Source of the DNA: Lactiplantibacillus plantarum EGD-AQ4
Lineage (GTDB): Bacteria; Bacillota; Bacilli; Lactobacillales; Lactobacillaceae
Assembly: GCF_000463075.2 (NCBI RefSeq)
Contig: NZ_AVAQ01000002.1
Location: forward strand, 23,196 to 87,195
Direction: 5' to 3'
Length of the DNA: 64,000 bases
Shown here piece by piece: positions 57,640 through 64,000 of the stretch (its first letter is position 1; every line of letters starts with the position of its first letter). Position numbers and translations under genes: made by a program. The notes under the pieces are model-generated. The model made no database searches. It was not told the origin of the DNA and was given only the letters and a program-made list of their open reading frames with translations.

Positions 57640-59367
57640 GTGAGTTGGCAAGATACTTATAATACCTGGAAAAACCAAGCGACACTTGAAACAAGTTTAA
57701 AACAAGAATTAACGGCGATGGCTGGTGATGATTCAGCCTTAGAAGATGCCTTTTATGAACCAATGGAATTCGGAACTGCTGGCATGCGTGGGGTCCTCGG
57801 ACCTGGGATCAACCGAATGAATATTTATACTGTTCGGCAAGCAACGGAAGGGTTAGCCCGGTTCATGGACACGCTACCCGCTGATGTTAAGGAACGCGGC
57901 GTAGCCATCAGTTTTGATTCACGGCATCATTCTGAAGACTTTGCTCACGAATCCGCACGGGTCTTGGGGCAACATGGCATCAAGTCATACGTATTTGAAA
58001 GCTTGCGGCCAACTCCAGAATTGTCCTTCACCGTACGGCATTTACACACCTATGCCGGCATCATGATTACGGCTAGCCACAATCCTAAGCAGTATAACGG
58101 CTATAAGATTTATGGTGAAGATGGTGGTCAAATGCCACCAAAGGAATCCGATCTAATTACGTCATACATCCGGAAAGTCGACGACGTGTTCGCCATTGCG
58201 GTGGCTGATGAGCAACAATTATTAGCCGACAAGACGGAAACGATTATCGGTGATGATGTCGACCAAGACTACTTGGCAAAGGTCAAGGAAGTCACGATCA
58301 ACCAAAAATTAGTTGATGAAGTCGGCAAAGACATGAAGCTGGTCTTCACGCCACTGCACGGGACTGGTCGGATGCTGGGCGAAAAAGCCTTGAAGAACGC
58401 TGGGTTCAAAAACTTCAGTGTCGTTAAGGAACAAGCAGTCGCTGATCCTGACTTTTCAACGGTCAAGTTCCCGAACCCTGAATTCCCAGAAGCCTTCAAG
58501 ATGGCGATCGATTTAGGGAAAAAGGAAGGCGCCGATGTGTTGATTGCGGTCGACCCAGATGCTGACCGGTTGGGGACAGCGGTTCGGCAACCAGATGGCG
58601 AATACGTCTTATTGACTGGGAACCAAATTGCAGCCGTCTTATTACACTACATCTTACAAGCCAACAAGGATGCGGGGACTTTGCCAAAGAACGCTGCTGC
58701 GGTCAAATCGATCGTTTCTAGTGAATTTGCAACCAAGGTCGCAGCTTCTTATGGTGTTACGATGATCAACGTTTTGACTGGTTTTAAGTATATCGCTGAA
58801 CAAATCGAACACTTTGAAGCGACCGGTGAACATACCTACATGTTTGGCTTTGAAGAAAGCTACGGCTATTTGATCAAGCCATTCGTCCATGACAAGGATG
58901 CTATCCAAACAACGGTCTTGTTGGCCGAAGTTGCCGCTTATTACAAGCAACAAGGTAAGAACTTGTATGATGGGCTTCAAGACCTATTTAAGGAATACGG
59001 CTACTTCCGTGAACAGACGACTTCTGAAGAATTTGATGGTGTCGGTGGTAGTGACAAGATTGCAGCCCTGATGACCAAGTTCCGTAGCGAAGCCCCAACC
59101 GACTTTGCTGGTTACGCCGTTCAAGGCACGGAAGATTTCCAGAGTCAAACGGAAAGCTTTGCGGATGGTCACACGGCTCCAATCGACTTACCACAAGCGA
59201 ACGTGTTGAAATATCACTTAGAAGACGGCACTTGGATCGCTATTCGGCCTTCTGGGACGGAACCTAAGATCAAGTTCTACATTGGTACCTTAGGCGACAC
59301 GCTGGATGAAGCCAATGATAAGCTAGCTAAGTTCGAAGCTGCAATTCAAGCATTTATCAAAGAATAA
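57640..59367 (+). CDS. pgm: Alpha-phosphoglucomutase / phosphomannomutase family
   Basis: Converts glucose-6-phosphate and alpha-glucose-1-phosphate, feeding galU. Catalytic serine loop TASHNPKQYNGYK, metal loop DPDADRLG, sugar-specificity loop GFEESYGY and phosphate-binding RPSGTEPKIKFY. GTG 57640 is chosen with GGAG nine bases upstream, giving 575 residues starting VSWQDTYNTW; TTG 57625 would start inside the leader. Codon use suggests high expression. Confidence 0.95.
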   Translation: MSWQDTYNTWKNQATLETSLKQELTAMAGDDSALEDAFYEPMEFGTAGMRGVLGPGINRMNIYTVRQATEGLARFMDTLPADVKERGVAISFDSRHHSEDFAHESARVLGQHGIKSYVFESLRPTPELSFTVRHLHTYAGIMITASHNPKQYNGYKIYGEDGGQMPPKESDLITSYIRKVDDVFAIAVADEQQLLADKTETIIGDDVDQDYLAKVKEVTINQKLVDEVGKDMKLVFTPLHGTGRMLGEKALKNAGFKNFSVVKEQAVADPDFSTVKFPNPEFPEAFKMAIDLGKKEGADVLIAVDPDADRLGTAVRQPDGEYVLLTGNQIAAVLLHYILQANKDAGTLPKNAAAVKSIVSSEFATKVAASYGVTMINVLTGFKYIAEQIEHFEATGEHTYMFGFEESYGYLIKPFVHDKDAIQTTVLLAEVAAYYKQQGKNLYDGLQDLFKEYGYFREQTTSEEFDGVGGSDKIAALMTKFRSEAPTDFAGYAVQGTEDFQSQTESFADGHTAPIDLPQANVLKYHLEDGTWIAIRPSGTEPKIKFYIGTLGDTLDEANDKLAKFEAAIQAFIKE

Positions 59368-59411
59368 TGATTAGCTAAGGCAGCAGACCTGCCCGGCTTT
59401 AATTAGAGACA

Positions 59412-59471
59412 TCAAAACAACACCCGCTAATTTCAGTAACAAACTTGCTGAGACTAGCGGGTGTTGTTTTG
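59412..59471. terminator. Terminator after pgm (bidirectional)
   Basis: AAAACAACACCCGCTA and TAGCGGGTGTTGTTTT form a 16-bp perfect stem between convergent pgm and the second EAL gene. Confidence 0.9.
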
Positions 59472-59509
59472 GGTTCGATGATGGCAGCTATTTTGTGTCG
59501 TGGTGACGA

Positions 59510-60223
59510 TTAGGATTGAGCGGATGGTAATTTAAAGTTGATGGGGTCACCAGGGAGTCGTAATAATTGTGGCTTGCCATAGTAGTAGCCTTGTCGCAGA
59601 TTGATGTCAAAGTGATTACTCAGGCGGTCGTCGTCCTCGTCTTCGATGCCTTCGAGAATTAAACGCAACCCATATTCACTACTAATAGCGCGCCAGAAAT
59701 GCAACTTCTGTTGGATTTTGGGATCCTTCATGTCACTGCGGAAATTCTGTAGGGCAAATTTTAATTCGGAAGCTAACGGCAAAATTTCCTGAATGCTTCT
59801 GAAGTCATTGATACCGGTACCTACGTCGTCTAACGAAAGTTGCATACCATGTTCAATGAACCCCCGTAAATGTGGAATCAACTGCGTATCTGGGTACTGC
59901 TTAGGGCCGCGTTCCTCAGTCAATTCGACTACGAGTTTGGCAGGATAAAGCTGGACTTGACTCTGAATGATCGCTTTAGCGACCGTGGTGTCCATCAGTT
60001 GTTCACGGCTAATGTTGACCGCACAGTAGCGGACTTTGAGTGCCAGAATCTTCGTCGTAGCAATCAATAAGTCGGAAGTTGTCTTGGAACTAATGGCCGC
60101 AAAGGATTCTGGCAGGCGCCAACCATCCGGCGTCAGCTGTTTAATCAGCAGTTCATAGCCATAAACAGTATTATTCAATAAGTTCAATTGGGGCTGTACA
60201 AAGTAGCGGTAAATTGGTTCCAT
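59510..60223 (-). CDS. EAL-domain protein, second copy
   Basis: About 237 residues, related over its whole length to the first copy (YRYFVQPQLN versus YRYFIQPQLN; DDVGTGIN; LRQGYYYGKP). The first motif here is YELLIK: the Arg of Glu-x-Leu-x-Arg is Lys, which may weaken c-di-GMP turnover. ELTEERG, ELKFALQNF and EGIED are kept. A start nine bases upstream (60232) is also possible. It is divergent from the second oxidoreductase with 153 bp between. Confidence 0.83.
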   Translation of the reverse strand: MEPIYRYFVQPQLNLLNNTVYGYELLIKQLTPDGWRLPESFAAISSKTTSDLLIATTKILALKVRYCAVNISREQLMDTTVAKAIIQSQVQLYPAKLVVELTEERGPKQYPDTQLIPHLRGFIEHGMQLSLDDVGTGINDFRSIQEILPLASELKFALQNFRSDMKDPKIQQKLHFWRAISSEYGLRLILEGIEDEDDDRLSNHFDINLRQGYYYGKPQLLRLPGDPINFKLPSAQS

Positions 60224-60376
60224 AAGTTCCATCGCCTTTTATAGTAAGTTTTCATTAATTGAATCGTTTTAAAAATCATCAAATCGCTGTATACTCTAAG
60301 TATACGTCAACCTAAATGAATGTTTAACCATTCTGTGGTTAAATTTTAATATTTTATGAAAGCTGTGGTCGAATCA

Positions 60377-61735
60377 ATGAAAGTTGCTATTATCGGCTGT
60401 ACACATGCGGGGATTGCCGCCATGCGGCAAATTTTGAAATACTATCCAGGCACCGAAATTACCGTGTATGAGCGGCACGCGACGATTTCGTATATGTCTT
60501 GTGGGACTTATTTACACTTAGGGGGAATCATCAAGGATTTGGACCAAGCGCGATACGCCAATCCTGATGAGTTCAGTAAGCAGGGCGTCCAAATGCGGAT
60601 GCAATACGATGTGATCAAGATTGATGCGACGAAACACACTATTTTGGCCCAAAATCTACAAACAAAGACGATGGAAACTGATCACTATGACAAATTGATT
60701 ATGGCAACCGGGTCACTAACTGCCATTCCGGCAATTCCCGGCGTTGAGAACCCGAAAGTGATGCTGTGTAAGACGTGTGAACAGGCCCAGCAACTTTACG
60801 AAACGGCTCAGCATGCCAAACAAATTGCCATCGTGGGCGGTGGCTATGCCGGGGTGGAGCTTGCCGAGGGCTATGTCAAGTCTGGGCATGCTGTCACCTT
60901 ATATCAACGAGGGCCGCAACTGATCGATGAATACTTGGACGCCAAACTGGCGAAGAAGGTCGAAGCTTTATTGACGAGTCATGGCATTGATGTGCGCACT
61001 AATGCCCAGGTCACCGGGTTTCAGGATACGGTTGACAATCGCTTGCAAGTGACGACGGCCGATTCTGAAAACATCTATGATATGGCCGTCATTTGTCCCG
61101 GAGTCATTCCACAATCAGAATTACTGGCCGGACAAGTCAACCGCACGAAGCAGGGTGCGATCGTGACGGACCGCTACATGGGAACTTCCAATCCCGATAT
61201 TTTTGCGGCTGGTGATGTAACGGAGGTCAAATTTAACCCCACGAAAGATCACGCCTATATGCCATTAGTGTCACACGCGATTCGTCAAGGCGCCTTAGCG
61301 GGGATCAATATTTTTGACAAACGGCTCGGTTCGATTGGGACACAGGCGACGACCGGCATGTTGATTTTTGGGGAGACGATTGCTTGCACAGGAATGACGC
61401 TCGCGGCAGCCGAAGCGGCTAATTTTGAAGCCAAGACCGCCGTCTATGAAGGTAATTATCGACCGGACTTTATGCCGACGACTGCCAAAGTTACCATCGA
61501 ATTGGTGTATGATCAGCAAACCCGAAAAGTACTGGGCGGTCAGTTAATGAGTGCCCATGAAGTTTCACAATCAGCCAACACGTTGTCCGTGATTATTCAT
61601 AACGGTAATACCATTGATGAGCTGGCCTTTATGGATATGCTGTTCTCACCGAATTTTGATGAACCCTTCAATTATCTGAATTTAGCAGCTCAGGCCGCTG
61701 TCGACCAGGAACATGGGTATCGACGGAATAATTAA
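60377..61735 (+). CDS. FAD-dependent NADH oxidase/peroxidase family protein, second copy
   Basis: Flavoprotein related to the one at 53.1 kb: FAD motif AIIGCTHAGIAAMRQIL, redox-active cysteine in SYMSCGTYLHLGG, NADH motif IAIVGGGYAGVELAEGY, second FAD motif IFAAGDVTEV. The homologous start is ATG 60377, giving 452 residues, although no clear ribosome binding site precedes it or the alternative ATG at 60356. With the divergent EAL gene it repeats the layout of the first module. Confidence 0.88.
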   Translation: MKVAIIGCTHAGIAAMRQILKYYPGTEITVYERHATISYMSCGTYLHLGGIIKDLDQARYANPDEFSKQGVQMRMQYDVIKIDATKHTILAQNLQTKTMETDHYDKLIMATGSLTAIPAIPGVENPKVMLCKTCEQAQQLYETAQHAKQIAIVGGGYAGVELAEGYVKSGHAVTLYQRGPQLIDEYLDAKLAKKVEALLTSHGIDVRTNAQVTGFQDTVDNRLQVTTADSENIYDMAVICPGVIPQSELLAGQVNRTKQGAIVTDRYMGTSNPDIFAAGDVTEVKFNPTKDHAYMPLVSHAIRQGALAGINIFDKRLGSIGTQATTGMLIFGETIACTGMTLAAAEAANFEAKTAVYEGNYRPDFMPTTAKVTIELVYDQQTRKVLGGQLMSAHEVSQSANTLSVIIHNGNTIDELAFMDMLFSPNFDEPFNYLNLAAQAAVDQEHGYRRNN

Positions 61736-61763
61736 GACCGTCTTGATTGAGGCAATCGTATTG

Positions 61764-61797
61764 AAAAAGTTCACGTCGCGTTGACGTGAACTTTTTT
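61764..61797 (+). terminator. Terminator after the second oxidoreductase
   Basis: AAAAAGTTCACGTC-GCGTT-GACGTGAACTTTTTT: perfect 14-bp stem, tails for both strands; the convergent dipeptidase may share it. Confidence 0.93.
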
Positions 61798-61800
61798 CGG

Positions 61801-62358
61801 TTAAGCATAATCATTGGGATCGGCCGCTAAGGGCTCGTAGGCGTCCATGTCTGCATCACGATAGTCCCACCATTCGTTGACGTAGCCGACAAAGCCAGCG
61901 GCACGCATCGCTTCGTCTAAACGTTGGTAATACCGGTCTTGTTCAGCCGTTCGTGGCGCATCACGGTGTGCTAAGGCAGTAAAATCATCAAAGGGTGTTG
62001 GCATTGGTAGGTCACGGCCATCTGCATCGACGAGGGTCAAATCGAGTGTAACGCCTTTTTGGTGACTAAAGTTCGGATTCGGGCGCGCAACGAATTCGGG
62101 GTCAGGATAGACTTCAAACAATCGTTTTTGTGCACTAACGGGGCGGTAGGCATCCCAGATTTTGAGCCGGTAACCTTCCTGTTTGACGATGGCACTGGCC
62201 TGTGCTAATTTTTGCGCGGTTCCAGTCCGGACGATTGCCGTTGTAAAGTCGTAAATAACTTGATGCGTGAAATTGTCAGTGGTGGCGTAGCGTAGGTCAA
62301 CAAGGATATCGGGGTCTAAACGTTGGACATTGGTAAATCCGGTGAGTGCTTGCTCCAT
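61801..62358 (-). CDS. D-alanyl-D-alanine dipeptidase (VanX/DdpX family)
   Basis: M15D zinc peptidase cutting D-Ala-D-Ala. The conserved IWDAYRPVSAQKRLF carries the Arg that stabilises the transition state; NFSHQKGVTLDLTLVD supplies the first His and Asp zinc ligands; NEWWDY holds the catalytic Glu. In VanX the residue after Glu-Trp-Trp is His, the third zinc ligand; here it is Asp. L. plantarum ends its peptidoglycan precursors in D-lactate, so removing D-Ala-D-Ala makes sense. 185 residues. Confidence 0.88.
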   Translation of the reverse strand: MEQALTGFTNVQRLDPDILVDLRYATTDNFTHQVIYDFTTAIVRTGTAQKLAQASAIVKQEGYRLKIWDAYRPVSAQKRLFEVYPDPEFVARPNPNFSHQKGVTLDLTLVDADGRDLPMPTPFDDFTALAHRDAPRTAEQDRYYQRLDEAMRAAGFVGYVNEWWDYRDADMDAYEPLAADPNDYA

Positions 62359-62710
62359 GGTGTGGCCTCCTCATATAAGTTACCGTTATTGTAGCTGATT
62401 TCGTTGCTTTTTACTGGAAAAAGGATTGTCGACTTGACCCCAAACTTTTAACTAGCTTTCGACAGGGCGCCCTGATAAGATGTAAAGCGGTGTGTATTTA
62501 TGATTATTTTTGTATAACGTGATTTGGCATCGTTATGAAGCGGCTTTAAGAGCAGTCAGTTGTACTTAGCCGGACCGTTTGAACCCCAGCAAACTAGCGG
62601 TCATAGTGGTCGACGTGTTACGCTGGTTGCTAGTGGAACGGAACGTATCCAGGCTAATTAACAACAGTTCAAACGATGCCAGCGATAATTAACAGAAGAG
62701 GTGAGGGCAT
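62359..62710. other. Divergent intergenic region without a gene
   Basis: About 350 bp between the dipeptidase and the MFS gene. No credible coding frame or clear sigma-A promoter was recognised. A strong ribosome binding site AAGAGGTGA ends it at 62696-62704. Confidence 0.5.
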
Positions 62711-63907
62711 ATCGATCGACAAACACGACGAGCCATTTTAATTTTAGTATTTAGTGAATTTTTAGTCTGCTTAGGGATTAGTTTGGTGATTCCGGTGATG
62801 CCGTTTATTAAAAACGAGCTGCATTTAACTGCAACTGATATGGGGATCATGAACGCGTTGTTTGCATTGGCACAGTTTGTGGCTTCGCCGATTATTGGGC
62901 GGGTATCTGATAGGCTCGGCCGTAAGCCAGTTCTGGCCACGGGACTTTTTCTATACATGGTGTCAGAAGTCCTATTTGCGTTAACCAATCAATTGTGGGT
63001 CTTCAACGTTTCACGGATCGTCGGTGGCCTGTCCGCTGCGATGGTCGTGCCGACCGCAATGGCGCTTGCTTCAGATATTACGACCAAGCGGCAACGGGCC
63101 CGAGTAATTGGCTGGTTGTCAGCGGCGTTCAGTGGTGGCCTGATTCTGGGCCCTGGGATTGGTGGCATTTTGGCAGGAATCAGTTACAAAACCCCATTTT
63201 GGGTCGCGGGTGCGCTGGGCTTACTAAGCGCCATTGTGCTGATTATTCTATTGCCGGCTGACCGTCAAATCGACCCAGACCGTGAAGCCAAATCGGCCGC
63301 TGCCACGCCTGAGCATCATCCAATGACGCGGGCGTTCTGGACGGTGCCGATTATTATTTTGTTCACGATGATTTTAGTCTCATCCTTTGGCCTGCAAGGG
63401 TTTGAAAGCATTTATAGTATCTACGTCAACGAAGTCTTTCACTTTAGTCTGAGCAACATTGCGTTAGTGCTGACGCTTAACGGGTTGATTTCGCTGTTCC
63501 TGCAAGTCGCACTTTTCGACACGTTTGTGCAGCGCTGGGGCGAACGGCGCGTCATCCGGGTGTGTTTTGCAGCTGCGGCAATTTGCACGATTTGGATTAC
63601 CCAGGCCCATTCCAAACTTGCGGTGATGATTGCCACGCTTGTGATTTTCTCAGCCTTCGACTTGCTACGGCCGGCCATTACGACGTTGCTGACGAAAGCC
63701 AGTGAAACTAATCAGGGCCTGATCAACGGACTGAACATGTCCTTAACGAGTGTGGGTAACGTGGTGGGACCAATCATGTCCGGGATGCTATTAGATATGA
63801 ATTATCACTATCCATACCTGGTCGTTGCGGGATTCTTGATCGTGTCTTATCTGATGGCCTTCATGTTGCGCTTACCAGGACAGGTGCGGTCACATCAGCA
63901 CGTCTAG
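62711..63907 (+). CDS. MFS drug-efflux-type transporter with ATC start
   Basis: Twelve-helix major facilitator, 398 residues, of the TetA/NorA-like 12-TMS drug:H+ antiporter type: GRVSDRLGRKPVLATG is motif A, RIVGGLSAAMVVP motif B and GWLSAAFSGGLILGPGIGG motif C. No ATG, GTG or TTG lies at the expected place. The frame is open from 62705, and codon ATC at 62711 stands six bases after the near-perfect site AAGAGGTGA, giving the start (I/M)DRQTRRAILIL with the full first helix. Starting at TTG 62783 would remove most of helix 1. Substrate unknown. Confidence 0.82.
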   Translation: MDRQTRRAILILVFSEFLVCLGISLVIPVMPFIKNELHLTATDMGIMNALFALAQFVASPIIGRVSDRLGRKPVLATGLFLYMVSEVLFALTNQLWVFNVSRIVGGLSAAMVVPTAMALASDITTKRQRARVIGWLSAAFSGGLILGPGIGGILAGISYKTPFWVAGALGLLSAIVLIILLPADRQIDPDREAKSAAATPEHHPMTRAFWTVPIIILFTMILVSSFGLQGFESIYSIYVNEVFHFSLSNIALVLTLNGLISLFLQVALFDTFVQRWGERRVIRVCFAAAAICTIWITQAHSKLAVMIATLVIFSAFDLLRPAITTLLTKASETNQGLINGLNMSLTSVGNVVGPIMSGMLLDMNYHYPYLVVAGFLIVSYLMAFMLRLPGQVRSHQHV

Positions 63908-63913
63908 AACTCG

Positions 63914-64000
63914 AATTTGTCATGAATTATGATTAAAACGTGCTATTTTCTAAGTTCAAGAACCGCCAGCTGAGACCCGCTGGAAACAGTGCAAGTTACC
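63914..64000. repeat. Intergenic repeat element, copy 5 (left end only, cut by window edge)
   Basis: It starts with GAATTTGTCATGAATTATGA, then CCGCCAGCTGAGACCCGCTG and GGAAACAGTGCAAGTTACC, matching the left end of copy 3 (22045-22129) in the same orientation. The outer terminal repeat is shortened. The rest lies beyond the window. Confidence 0.8.

Overview
The window looks like chromosome of a Lactiplantibacillus plantarum-group lactobacillus. This rests on recalled gene order and protein families, not on a search. Supporting signs are moderate GC, AGGAGG-type ribosome binding sites, Firmicutes-style blocks (ybaB-recR, tmk-darA-holB-yabA-rsmI, tsaB-rimI-tsaD-ABC-F-rex-CAAX protease-groESL, comFA-comFC-hpf-secA-prfB, pspC-yvlD-hprK-lgt), two-gene pairs common in lactobacilli, and a VanX-type dipeptidase. 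Most of the window is vertically inherited core genome with few intact accessory genes. There are no tRNA or rRNA genes, no CRISPR array, no prophage and no transposase.

Layout: 1-7.9 kb holds replication, repair and nucleotide genes (dnaX 3' part, ybaB, recR, yaaL, tmk, darA, holB, yabA, rsmI, acyl-ACP thioesterase). 8.0-9.0 kb is galE. 9.6-15.2 kb is a leftward phosphonate operon (phnD-phnC-phnE-phnE-phnX-phnW). 15.4-25.1 kb carries the tRNA t6A genes, an ABC-F protein, rex, a CAAX protease and groES-groEL behind a CIRCE operator. 25.3-30.6 kb has a KimA-like potassium transporter, tagO, an orphan pstS and yvyE. 30.7-37.3 kb has comFA, comFC, hpf, secA and prfB (programmed frameshift). 37.4-46.9 kb is a phosphate block: a MinJ-like PDZ protein, phoP-phoR, then pstS-pstC-pstA-pstB-pstB-phoU. 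46.9-51.6 kb has pspC, yvlD, hprK, lgt, gpsA and galU. 51.9-61.7 kb contains trxB, pgm and two copies of a divergent module (EAL-domain gene facing an FAD/NADH oxidoreductase), with a decayed GH8/GGDEF remnant beside the first copy. The window ends with a VanX-like dipeptidase and an MFS transporter.

Phosphorus acquisition links distant parts of the window. Upstream of phnD, the orphan pstS and the pst operon lie arrays of TTTACA-like hexamers repeated every 11 bp, the arrangement of PhoP/PhoB boxes. The phoP-phoR pair encoded here is the obvious candidate regulator, making phosphonate uptake and degradation and both phosphate-binding proteins one local regulon.

The most unusual feature is a family of noncoding elements of up to about 1 kb, present as four copies plus a fifth entering at the right edge (2751-3494, 9121-9585, 22028-23003, 40800-41645, 63914-64000). 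They have similar terminal inverted repeats around an ATGATTAAATCATG core and no credible protein. The full-length copy carries two homologous structured domains (about 157 and 168 bp cores) in opposite orientation. The two domains differ in sequence but keep the same five helices through paired changes. Wobble positions mostly favour RNA reading outward from the element centre. The other three extended copies have each lost one domain but kept the other. I do not recognise this as a named RNA or repeat family.
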